Below, one piece after another: positions 36,783 through 45,400 of a stretch of 64,000 nucleotides of DNA; position 1 is the stretch's first letter, and every line of letters begins with the position of its first letter. The DNA is from an uncultured Cohaesibacter sp. Its GTDB lineage: Bacteria > Pseudomonadota > Alphaproteobacteria > Rhizobiales > Cohaesibacteraceae. The stretch covers positions 1 through 64,000 of the forward strand of contig NZ_OY781114.1 in NCBI RefSeq assembly GCF_963676485.1, written 5' to 3'. The position numbers and the translations under genes are program-made. The notes below the pieces were generated by a model that was not told the origin of the DNA, made no database searches, and saw only the letters and a program-made list of their open reading frames with translations.

Positions 36783-38180
36783 CTATGCTTCAGCTACCTG
36801 CATCTCCTTGACAGAGGCGGCAGCTTTCAATTGACGCCCCAGGGAATCCGCGAAGTCAGGATCAAACAGGTTTTTGGCAATATCCTGCGCGGCTGACCCC
36901 AACTCCTGAACCGCTTCTGCGTCGGGTCCGATAGCCTGTCTTGTCCGTTCGACAAGAGACTTTGTCAGAATTTCAAAGCTCTGATCGAGCTCTTTGCGCG
37001 CTTCTGCAATCGGACCATTCATGGCCAGATTGTCCTTAGCCAGCTCTGCCTGATGAAAAATCTGAGAAGCCCGCACGGCATCGGCAATCAAATTGCTATC
37101 AACAGATTCGTTCTCACCACTTTTGGGAGCACGCAAAGCCTTGCGAACAAGACCGGGAGCCGATTCGACTTCGCTCTTCAAAATGCGGGACATTCTCTTC
37201 TTCATTTCGGTGAGCGCACCGCCCCAAGCGCATTGCGTGGATACCTCCAGCTCGACGTCAACTGCTTTGGCCAATGTGCTCCATGTCCGAAGATGCTCCA
37301 AAGCTTCGTGCAGACCGGAAAACTCCTTCAACCGTTCATCAACGACAGCGACATGAGCATCCATTTCTACCAGCATATGTTGAACAGCCGGAGCATAGAC
37401 TGTCGCAGCGACCTGTATGGCGTCGTCTGAGCCAGACAATTTCGTTGCCAATTGAATTCGTAGCCGCGGAGATAGAAGTTTCTTGGAAACAGCGGAAAAG
37501 AGCCATGATGTGCGCAATGGGGCCTGCTGAACATATTGAGAGATCAGCTTATAGGCTTCAGCCCCTTCAGGACTTGACCAGCTCGCGACTTCTTTTGGCA
37601 TGCGGCTCAAAATTGGTTTTAAGGGCATGATGCGTTCGGCGCTAATCAGCACATCGAGCAAATCCTTGTAAACAATCTCGCCACCCAGATGGTTGGAAAG
37701 CTTTTGCTCCCCTCCGAGTTCACGCGAGACAACTTTCAGCCGCGCCTTGACGGCAGCGATTAATGCGGCGCAAATCTCGGCAGAATGCTTTGAGATCTCG
37801 TGCTTTTCCAGCTCAGCGCAATCCATTGCAAGCTTCTGGATATGCTCCGGCGTTGCAATGTCACGCTTGACCCAGTTCCAGATAACATCAAAAGAGGTGG
37901 GACTAATTCTGGCTTCAACTTTGGAAAGAAGGTCGATTTCGGCAGCAAAAAAACGCGCTTCGCGAAAGAAGTCCTTTTTGGCAAACTCCTCAAGTGGGAC
38001 AATTTTCTCTTCAACCTTGAGAAGATCACGCAAGGCAGCAACAATCAATTCTGCGGCGGCATCATTATTACCCTCACGCTGTGCTTTTTCCAAATTGCGC
38101 AGCAGCATTTTCTGGGCACTTTCAGACAACGTCGAAAGATAAAGCTTCAATTTCTCTTTAAGCTTTTCCATGCCGTCCAT
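36783..38180 (-). CDS. Helical protein of unknown function
   Basis: A 465-residue protein that I do not recognise. It is almost entirely helical by pattern, rich in A, L, K and E, with no signal peptide and no membrane segment. The N-terminus (MEKLKEKLKLYLSTLSESAQKMLLRNLEKAQRE) is strongly amphipathic. The remainder contains long heptad-like stretches, so it may form helical repeats or coiled coils. It has normal codon use and stands alone between ccmI and the terminator at 38291-38322. The start may be the ATG at 38180 or the next one three codons on. Position next to FeuPQ and Ccm genes gives no firm hint of function. Confidence 0.75.
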   Translation of the reverse strand: MDGMEKLKEKLKLYLSTLSESAQKMLLRNLEKAQREGNNDAAAELIVAALRDLLKVEEKIVPLEEFAKKDFFREARFFAAEIDLLSKVEARISPTSFDVIWNWVKRDIATPEHIQKLAMDCAELEKHEISKHSAEICAALIAAVKARLKVVSRELGGEQKLSNHLGGEIVYKDLLDVLISAERIMPLKPILSRMPKEVASWSSPEGAEAYKLISQYVQQAPLRTSWLFSAVSKKLLSPRLRIQLATKLSGSDDAIQVAATVYAPAVQHMLVEMDAHVAVVDERLKEFSGLHEALEHLRTWSTLAKAVDVELEVSTQCAWGGALTEMKKRMSRILKSEVESAPGLVRKALRAPKSGENESVDSNLIADAVRASQIFHQAELAKDNLAMNGPIAEARKELDQSFEILTKSLVERTRQAIGPDAEAVQELGSAAQDIAKNLFDPDFADSLGRQLKAAASVKEMQVAEA

Positions 38181-38290
38181 GCGGACACTCCGACTAAATA
38201 TGGGTTCCCTTTAGAATTTCAATTTAAAGCTATTAAACTGTTAACATTCCCTATCAATTCGGGAATTTTCTACAAATACTCAGATGCAAA

Positions 38291-38322
38291 AAAGGGAGGC
38301 TTGTTAATTAAAGCCTCCCTTT
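38291..38322. terminator. Bidirectional terminator
   Basis: Arms AAAGGGAGGCTT and AAGCCTCCCTTT (12 bp) with an 8-base loop, an A-run before and T-run after. On the minus strand it ends the lipoprotein gene transcript (stop at 38371). Confidence 0.9.
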
Positions 38323-38370
38323 TCCAATAATAAATGCTGCCCCCAATTATCATGGGTTAGCAAACCAATC

Positions 38371-38835
38371 TTAGTTGACCGGGCGCCATGTGCCATCGCT
38401 CTGGCGACAAGCGCGGCCACGTGCAGTCTGCGGCTGACCATCGATATAGATTGTGTGCGTATAATCGCGACAATTCAGATCATTGACCGTGTAAGACTGG
38501 GTCGGAACGATCTGTCCATGGTGACCGGTGTCCGGGTTTGTCCAAGACACAGGAGCACCAGAGCGTCCATATTCAAGAGCACGATACTGTGCTTCAGCAG
38601 CCATCCTGCGGTCATTCTGATCCATCATTCGACCAATGGAAGACCCAGCCAGAGCGCCGAGAGCTGAGCCGGCCGCGATGGCGACCAAACGCCCTTCTCC
38701 GCTGCCAACCTGAGACCCAAGCACGCCACCAGCAACAGCGCCGGTCAGGCCACCAAATGTTTCTTTCGGTCCACCCTGACACCCGGCCAGCATTGCACCC
38801 ATAACAGCAACAATCGCGATTGATTTAAATTTCAT
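38371..38835 (-). CDS. Glycine-zipper 17 kDa surface-antigen-like lipoprotein
   Basis: Outer-membrane lipoprotein of 154 residues. The lipobox LAGC puts the acylated cysteine at C19 when translation starts at the ATG ending at 38835, which follows AGGGGC. Residues 28-70 are a glycine-zipper segment (GAVAGGVLGSQVGSG; SALGALAGSSIGRMM) as in the rickettsial 17 kDa antigen and SlyB families. The C-terminal domain (WTNPDTGHHGQIVP, CRDYTHTIYIDGQPQ, ACRQSDGTWRPVN) matches the RT0821/Lpp0805-type surface protein family. Likely a structural envelope component. Monocistronic, with a terminator directly downstream. Confidence 0.9.
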   Translation of the reverse strand: MKFKSIAIVAVMGAMLAGCQGGPKETFGGLTGAVAGGVLGSQVGSGEGRLVAIAAGSALGALAGSSIGRMMDQNDRRMAAEAQYRALEYGRSGAPVSWTNPDTGHHGQIVPTQSYTVNDLNCRDYTHTIYIDGQPQTARGRACRQSDGTWRPVN

Positions 38836-39108
38836 TTTTAAGCCCCTATTCATAGCTACGATCAAAAGACCGATTGCGTGATAATTGCGATTTGCTCGAC
38901 GGCGTCGAAATTGCGAGCCGAGTTCGAAGCCTACACGATTTTTAAATCACTGTACAAAGGTCCGGTCAGACAGCGTCCAAAAGCGTGTTTGCATACACAA
39001 CGCACCAGTTCGCTTTAAGTTTCGAAAATGTCGAAATTTTGGCGAAAAATCTCTGTGCGGCCTACTCAATCCAAGTAAAAAAGGCGAAAATGCAACAAAT
39101 GGTGGTTG

Positions 39109-40515
39109 TTATTCTTCTCTCAACGCGGGAAGTAACAACTCAGCCTTAAGGCCACCAAGAGGCGAACGCGCCAAAGAGAAAGTTCCCTGATATAGACTTG
39201 CCATTTCAGTGACGATGGAGAGCCCCAATCCCGATCCAGGTTTGCTTTCATCAAGGCGCTTTCCTCGCTTCAGGGCTTCCTCAATCTTACCTTCACTTAT
39301 TCCGGGGCCATCATCTTCAACTAGTATCTTAAGCCACCTTCTGGCATTGCTAGTCTTTTTCGGGCTCTGCTTGACAGAGCCCCCCCTCAGTTCCTCAGTT
39401 AAAGAGACGACAACCCTGCCAGTTGCCCATTTGCAGGCATTGTCGATGAGATTGCCAACCATTTCTTCCAAATCCTGTGCTTCGCCACGAAAACAGATGT
39501 CATCACCTGCAACGCACTCATAATCGACCATTTTTTCCGGGTGAATCTTGCTCATTACACCCGTTAGCTTTTTCAAGACAGGATCAACGGTCGTAACGGT
39601 GCCAATGGTGTTGTGGCGCGCAGCAAACCTGGCACGATCCAGATAAAGCTGTATCTGATCGCGCATCACATCAACCTGTTGAACCAGCATATCTGCGTTT
39701 TTCAGATCAGAAGACCGGACTTCATTGGTGATGACAGACAATGGGGTTTTGAGCGCATGGGCAAGATTTCCTAGCTGAGTACGGGCTCGTTCAAGGGTGT
39801 CTTTGTTGGAAGAAATCAGAATATTGGCTTCTTCGACAAGCCCGGACACCTCTACCGGATAGTCTCCGACTATGGCTTCGCTTTTACCCACAGCAACATC
39901 GCGGACTCGGCGCTGCAATATACCCAACGGTCGTAAAGCAGTTCGCACCAGGAATAGAGAAACAACTAGCAAGACCGTTCCGAAGAGGACCATGAGGAGC
40001 CAGGCTCTGTTTTGAAAAGCGCTGATTTGGGAATCGAGTTCAGATGCATTCCCTGTTACGCGGAAATAGTAGCTCTGGTTTGGCCCGAAGGAAATCTCAC
40101 GTTCAAGAATACGAATGCGCTTTCCGTCCGGCCCCTTACCCAGCAAATAGCGGCCAATTCCACCCGTATATTGCTTTTCACTTTGTGAATCGATGGTGAA
40201 ATTTTCCCCTCCCAAAGAGAGGGATGCAAAGACGAGTTCGTCCTTGTTGGCGCGGCTGACCGTCCAGTACCAGCCGGAGAGAGGCAGTTCAAACCGGGGT
40301 TGTCCAAGGCTGCCTGGCCTTGATAATTTCTCGGAACTGAAAAGCTGGGTCGCCAGTTCTCCGACGAGCATCTTGAGAACCATATCCAGCTGGCCATCAA
40401 AAGAATCTTCAGCCGAAGTACGAAACAAGGACGTCAAAATGAACCCTGCGCCCAAGGCTGCAAGCAGCGCCCAAATCGATATATTGATGACAAGATATCG
40501 AGTGATCGACTTCAT
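39109..40515 (-). CDS. feuQ: Sensor histidine kinase, FeuQ-like
   Basis: Inner-membrane kinase of 468 residues in the PhoQ/FeuQ style: membrane segment 1 (about 7-29), a periplasmic domain of about 140 residues, membrane segment 2 (about 170-190), HAMP, HisKA with H253 in LGNLAHALKTPLSVITNEVR, and HATPase (NLIDNACKWA, EDDGPGI, GSGLGLSIV). The A-H-A-L-K-T-P motif is characteristic of this group. The start codon overlaps the regulator stop by 4 bases (ATGA), so translation is coupled. In rhizobia FeuPQ lie near cycHJKL (ccmIEFH) and govern osmotic adaptation and cyclic glucan export. The same neighbourhood here supports the name. Confidence 0.82.
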   Translation of the reverse strand: MKSITRYLVINISIWALLAALGAGFILTSLFRTSAEDSFDGQLDMVLKMLVGELATQLFSSEKLSRPGSLGQPRFELPLSGWYWTVSRANKDELVFASLSLGGENFTIDSQSEKQYTGGIGRYLLGKGPDGKRIRILEREISFGPNQSYYFRVTGNASELDSQISAFQNRAWLLMVLFGTVLLVVSLFLVRTALRPLGILQRRVRDVAVGKSEAIVGDYPVEVSGLVEEANILISSNKDTLERARTQLGNLAHALKTPLSVITNEVRSSDLKNADMLVQQVDVMRDQIQLYLDRARFAARHNTIGTVTTVDPVLKKLTGVMSKIHPEKMVDYECVAGDDICFRGEAQDLEEMVGNLIDNACKWATGRVVVSLTEELRGGSVKQSPKKTSNARRWLKILVEDDGPGISEGKIEEALKRGKRLDESKPGSGLGLSIVTEMASLYQGTFSLARSPLGGLKAELLLPALREE

Positions 40516-41186
40516 TCTTTAGCCGTTTCAGGCGCAATCATGTTGTAGCCCAATCCTCTGACGGTCTGAATCACGTCCACTCCCAGTTTCTTGCGCAAGC
40601 GACCGATGAACACCTCGATTGTATTGGAATCGCGATCAAAATCCTGATCATAAAGATGCTCCACAAGCTCTGTGCGCGATATGATCTTACCCTGATGATG
40701 CATGAGATAGGAAAGTAGCCGAAATTCATGAGATGTAAGCTTCAGCGTAAGCCCATCAACCGTCACGCGACCGGATCGAGCATCCAAGCGGACGGGCCCA
40801 CATGTAATTTCGTTGGATGCAAGGCCTACCGAGCGCCTTACCAAGGCTCGAACCCGAGCGACAACTTCTTCCATGTGGAACGGCTTGGCCACATAGTCGT
40901 CAGCACCGGCATCTATGCCTTGCACTTTATCACTCCAGCGATCTCTTGCTGTCAGAATAAGGACCGGCATGTTCCGTCCATCGCGCCGCCAAGCCTCCAA
41001 AACGCTAATGCCATCCATCTTGGGAAGACCGATATCGAGAACAACGGCATCATATGGTTCGGTATCACCGAGGAAATGCCCCTCTTCTCCATCAAATGCG
41101 CAGTCAACGACATAGCCGTTTTCTTCCATTTCATCCTTGAGCTGACGATTCAACTCGGCTTCGTCTTCAACAATCAAAATGCGCAT
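40512..41186 (-). CDS. feuP: OmpR-family response regulator, FeuP-like
   Basis: Response regulator of 224 residues beginning MRILIVEDEAELNRQL, from the ATG ending at 41186 with GGGGAAG upstream. Receiver with D51 (DAVVLDIGLPKMDG) and lysine in VAKPFHMEEV; winged-helix domain at 125-220 (LTSHEFRLLSYLMHHQGK; TIEVFIGRLRKKLGVDVIQTVRGLGY). PhoP-type by sequence. Coupled to the kinase by a 4-base overlap. A near match to a CtrA box (TTAA-GGGCTTG-TTAC, 41264-41277) lies about 80 bases upstream. A PepSY-domain protein gene precedes it by 88 bases on the same strand. Confidence 0.85.
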   Translation of the reverse strand: MRILIVEDEAELNRQLKDEMEENGYVVDCAFDGEEGHFLGDTEPYDAVVLDIGLPKMDGISVLEAWRRDGRNMPVLILTARDRWSDKVQGIDAGADDYVAKPFHMEEVVARVRALVRRSVGLASNEITCGPVRLDARSGRVTVDGLTLKLTSHEFRLLSYLMHHQGKIISRTELVEHLYDQDFDRDSNTIEVFIGRLRKKLGVDVIQTVRGLGYNMIAPETAKE

Positions 41187-41274
41187 AGGCTTCCCCGACA
41201 GTTCCATTTCATTTGCATAGGCAAACGCATCGCAGATGATGGTAGTCCTCATCCTCAGCGATGTTAAGGGCTTG

Positions 41275-41598
41275 TTACTGATTTACAGAGAGGACTTTGC
41301 CGGATTTTGCGTCCAGAACAAGGCGGGTTACATTGCCCTGCCGAGACAAAATGACCAATTCATATGTAAGGCGTCCGCCATCCGTGCATAGGTTGGCCTT
41401 GATGACATCACCGCTTACGACAGCATTGGCTGCTTGCGTTATGGCCACCAAACTCTTTGCTCGCCCCTGAGAGACGGCTAAACGGATCTCTTCTGCGCCA
41501 AGACATTGTGCTGCGTAAGCATGGTTGCCTGACACTGAGACGGAAATGGCAAAAATAGCCAGCGAGCAGAGCGCATATATGTTGATCAGTTTTCGCAT
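41275..41598 (-). CDS. Small periplasmic PepSY-domain protein
   Basis: Exported protein of 107 residues. The signal peptide covers about residues 1-30 (cleavage near HAYAA). The rest is one PepSY-like domain (EEIRLAVSQGRAKSL; LTYELVILSRQGNVTRLVLDAKSGKVLSV). Two cysteines (in AAQCLG and KANLCTDG) could form a disulfide. It is directly upstream of the FeuPQ-like pair on the same strand. In Sinorhizobium a small periplasmic protein, FeuN, restrains FeuQ and is encoded with feuPQ. This protein could be the local equivalent, but I claim only the position and export, not homology. Confidence 0.82.
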   Translation of the reverse strand: MRKLINIYALCSLAIFAISVSVSGNHAYAAQCLGAEEIRLAVSQGRAKSLVAITQAANAVVSGDVIKANLCTDGGRLTYELVILSRQGNVTRLVLDAKSGKVLSVNQ

Positions 41599-41690
41599 GC
41601 TCGCAATCTACAAGAATTTATCTGAACGGAAACTGAACAACCCCGCACTTTTCTATTGCACTGGGCCAGATATTGCAGCGAGGCCATCTT

Positions 41691-41951
41691 CTATTGGGCA
41701 CAATAGGTGACTATCTTTTGATTGTGGCGTTTCACTTCTGTGATTGTCTGGTCCGTATCCTTTGACGACCAAGTTATCGTATCGAACAAAAGGCAGGCCG
41801 TCATTTTTCCGCTTTCATTCTTTGGCATGGCGGCATAACTCCCCTTGAAAAGCTCACTCTCTCCTGAAGCCATCTGACTGGCGCAGCTCATCAGGGGGAG
41901 GACCATCAGGGATATGAGCAGTAGCCCTCTGGGAACCAACCTGCTTTTCAT
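41691..41951 (-). CDS. Rz1-like outer-membrane spanin lipoprotein (candidate)
   Basis: Small exported lipoprotein of 86 residues from the ATG ending at 41951 (GAGG eight bases upstream). A signal sequence ends in LMSC, giving a lipidated cysteine near residue 22. The mature part ends with the pattern I-T-W-S-x-K-D-T-x-x-T-I-x-E-V-K-x-H-N, which I know from small lipoproteins in phage lysis regions of alphaproteobacteria. The gene overlaps the previous one by 98 bases in another frame, as Rz1 overlaps Rz. It would join the inner spanin to the outer membrane and let particles out at lysis. Function is inferred from motif, lipobox and arrangement. Confidence 0.6.
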   Translation of the reverse strand: MKSRLVPRGLLLISLMVLPLMSCASQMASGESELFKGSYAAMPKNESGKMTACLLFDTITWSSKDTDQTITEVKRHNQKIVTYCAQ

Positions 41952-42153
41952 GTGCATCACCTCTTCCCCATTTAGCGACCATCGCATCATATAAACCCTT
42001 ATTTATGGCCCTTGCAGTATCTGTCCGCCTGCGGCTCTCTTTCTGTGAGGCAGGCGATGGGGCAGAGCCATGCTTTGTCAATTTCGAGGTAAGGGAAGCC
42101 AGCAAGGGCGCCAGCTTCACCAGAATTGCGATCAATTTTAAGATCAGGCTCAT
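41854..42153 (-). CDS. Rz-like inner-membrane spanin (candidate)
   Basis: Protein of 99 residues with one N-terminal membrane segment (about 3-22, MSLILKLIAILVKLAPLLAS) followed by a charged, partly helical tail (SQKESRRRTDTARAINKGLYDAMVAKW). The start ATG is 8 bases after the stop of the small membrane protein gene. Its 3' third overlaps the lipoprotein gene in a different frame. Size, topology and overlap fit the inner partner of a two-component spanin. It has no recognisable family motif, so confidence is moderate. The alternative is an unrelated phage accessory protein. Confidence 0.5.
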   Translation of the reverse strand: MSLILKLIAILVKLAPLLASLTSKLTKHGSAPSPASQKESRRRTDTARAINKGLYDAMVAKWGRGDAHEKQVGSQRATAHIPDGPPPDELRQSDGFRRE

Positions 42154-42161
42154 CGTTTTAC

Positions 42162-42371
42162 TCAGATGATTTTTCTGGTCGTATACCAGGTGCGCCAGAT
42201 AATCGTGATGGCAGCAGACAGGCTGGAAATCGTTACAGCCAAGCGCTGTTGAATATCTGGATCAAGATCGACACCGAACATTGTCAGCCCCATGGCCATG
42301 ACAGCAACGAGCTGCGTCCAGTTGATTTTGGATTCCCAAGCGGCTTTTGGCGTTTGATCAGGAAGGTTCAT
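42162..42371 (-). CDS. Small holin-like membrane protein
   Basis: A 69-residue protein with a very good ribosome site (AAGGAG, 6 bases before the ATG ending at 42371). It contains two hydrophobic stretches (about 20-35 and 46-60) and ends in a basic tail (WRTWYTTRKII). The pattern W-T-Q-L-V-A-V then F-G-V-D-L-P/D-x-D-x-Q and W-R-T-W is one I associate with small proteins next to tail and lysis genes of alphaproteobacterial phages. It lies 102 bases downstream of g15 and 8 bases upstream of the spanin-like gene. A holin role is plausible from size and place, not proven. Confidence 0.55.
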   Translation of the reverse strand: MNLPDQTPKAAWESKINWTQLVAVMAMGLTMFGVDLDPDIQQRLAVTISSLSAAITIIWRTWYTTRKII

Positions 42372-42473
42372 AATAGACTCCTTATGTGTTGCATAGGATT
42401 GGGTTCAATAGTGGAAATGGGATGGGTGCATCTTGATGACGAACGGCGGCATCCACGCATCGGCCAGTTGGCT

Positions 42474-45400
42474 TCAGGAAAAAATACGAAGATCTTTAAT
42501 CGAAACCCTACGGGAAATGGCGTCCCCTGCCCCGACGCGTCGGCTTATCTGAGCTATGTCGATTATGATCTCCGCCAACTTGTCGACGCCGTCGGCCATT
42601 TGAGCGCTGGCAGAATAGATCCACCGGGCTTCACTGACCTCTTCAGTTCTCAAGATTTCTGCAGTTTCCGGATGACGGACCGTGAGCGTGTAGCACTCTT
42701 CGGTTTCGCTGAGTGGAATGGAGCTATCAGCCCAACTATCGGCTTCCAGACGATCGCGCCGTACCCAATTCAGCTGTATGCTTCCATCGTCTTGAGGTCT
42801 CTGAAGCCTCAGATGCACGGGAGATAGAGGTCTCAATCCACGTCCTGATATAGCGATTGTCACGTCAATGCTGTTAACGTCATCAAGCGTTGCTCCGCTC
42901 GCAACTAACCGGAAAGGCAACTCCTTATCAAGCGCACCGCTATCCACCTTTAGCGGCGTGATTGCTTCGTCCAAGAGCACAAATCGTGCTCCAATTTGAG
43001 CACCAACGAGAGCGGTGCCCTCTGTGCCTTGCTGTCCCCTCAGAAGCCGGCTCAGTTTCCATGTATTTCCTCCGACAAGCTCGGCCTTTGCGAACTGAAT
43101 GATTTCCCATTCACCGTTCTTGGCCTGGACAGCAGCAGCATTCGCTCCAGACAAAAGACCAAGGTCATTCACAGAAGACAAGTCGCCTCTATTCAGTTTA
43201 ACCAGCAGTGAGCTGGCCATATCCCAACTGTAGCATTCACGGCCGGCAAGATCTGTTTGCAACGTGCCAATGATAGCCGGAATTTCAAGGCTTTGCCGAT
43301 AAGCAAAACCGATATCGGCCCTGCCCTCATAAAGCCCCATACTACCCGGCCATGGTACGCAATAGCTCGCTACATAAGGCGCATGAGGGTAATCCGACTT
43401 GCCTGGAAGCATAGGCAAATCCATAATGACACAGACAGCGCGTGCAATGACTGGTTTTGAAGAGGAGGCAACACGATGATCTTTGGCCTGTGGTGCGGAA
43501 TTGCGAGGCGCAGCCAAACTTGCGGATACTTCCCGTATGGTTCCATCTTCTATCTCGTTGACGAGATAGCTTCTTGGCTCATCCATATCGACAAATGTAA
43601 TCAAATCGCCAGCTTCCAGTGCAGCCATAGACAAAGGCAATTTGAATTGCATAGTGTGACGGGCATAGTTTTTTTGACGCAGCCAGTTTTTCGCGACATC
43701 AACCATGACGGGATCCGTTGAGACCAACGCCAAAGCTTTGGAACTTTCCTTGCGGGTTCTGGCAGAGGGTTGTTCATAGCGAGCAACTGAGGTTCGAAAG
43801 TCATAAAACATCTCAGCAAATGAGAAGGTAACGCTGGATGCTTCATCTTCCCAAGGGGAGATCTGCTTCTTGAGCATTGGCTCATCTAGCTCATCAACCA
43901 GCTGTGTGATGTTAATTTCGCTACTCGGACGACGCTCTTTCAATTCAAATCGCAAGCCACCTCCACTGGCCACAAGAGAAACGCCAAATGCATCACACAG
44001 GCTTTCCAGTGCCGATCGGACAGACATACGTCGATCGATCACAAAACCATCGACAACCGCTGGAACCGAAGCGAATTCAGGATCAGACAACCCGAAATCC
44101 TTCAATACGGTACGAACGATGTCTTGCACAGGAGCGTCCCCAAGTCGCCCATTAAGCCAATGCCCGGTGTGCCAAGCCGCTCCATCCGACCAAACATCAC
44201 TGTTGAGCGGGAAGGCAGGAAATGGGCGCGCATCCCAAGCCCAAAGATAGATCTGATCAAAGGCAACCATCCTGTCTCCATAGACAGGAGAAATCGGGTT
44301 CATTTGCTCTGTTTGGGATTGCCAATAGTCAAGGCTAGCTGTCAACATTGCGCGTTGGGCCGCATCGCTCCTTGCTCCTGATGAATAGTATGGCAAGGCC
44401 GATTCAGATGATTTTGCGTCCGGGAAAACATTGGGCTGATTGGGGCCCATATGCACGGCTGCACACCCGATCTCTGTAAACCAGATGGGCTTAGAGCAAG
44501 GCTCCCAGTCTGTTGATGCACCGCTCTCAACACCAAGATCGCGATTGTAATGAGCGTTTGACCACCAGTTGACCAGATCCTTATATCGGAAAACCCAAGG
44601 TTTGCCTGCGGTTCCATCGGTAATTGGAGTTCTTATCTGCTGATCGCGATGATCCTGGCTTGCGTAATACCAATCATATCCTTCGCCTCCAGCGACATTG
44701 GCCTGAAGGTAGGATCTTTCAAGCCCCGTATCCGTCAGAGACGCATCCAGATGGTCTTCACCGGACCGCCAATCTGACATGGGCATATAATTGTCAATGC
44801 CAATCGCGTCGATATTGTCATCAGACCAGAGTGGATCGAGATGGAAGCAAACGGTTCCAGCTTCACCTTGTGGGTGATGGCCAAAATACTCGCTCCAGTC
44901 AGCTCCGTAAGTAATCTTTGTATCACGACCAACACAGGCACGCACATTTGCCGCCAGTGTTTTGAGGCAGGACACAAAGGGATAGTCTCCGGCATCATCA
45001 CGGATTTGGGTCAAACCGCATAGCTCAGAGCCAATAAGTATCGCTTCCACGCCGCCTGCATCTTTGGCCAGCTGGGCATAGTGCATGACAAAACGGGAAT
45101 AGCTCCAATCTTGCGAAGAGAAAAAGGCGGTGACCTGTTCGCTCGCAAGGGCGGTTTGATCGACGGTACCATCCCGTTGTGGCGCAGGATAACAGGTAAT
45201 GCGCCCACGCCATGGGAAAGCGGCCTGCTCTTCAGCACCATAAGGGTCTGGCAAGCCATTACCCGGCGCAATATCCATCATTATGAATGGATATAGCGTG
45301 ACATTGAGACCACGCTCTTTGATTGCCTGTATCGCTCGAACAACAGAAGCGTCAGAGGGCGTTCCACCAAAGGCCGCCTTCCCTTGCACAAAAGACACAC

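Noticed and set aside
38885-39190. 101-codon plus-strand frame between the lipoprotein and FeuQ-like genes
   Set aside because: Cysteine- and arginine-rich random-looking sequence with no ribosome site, overlapping the FeuQ-like gene.
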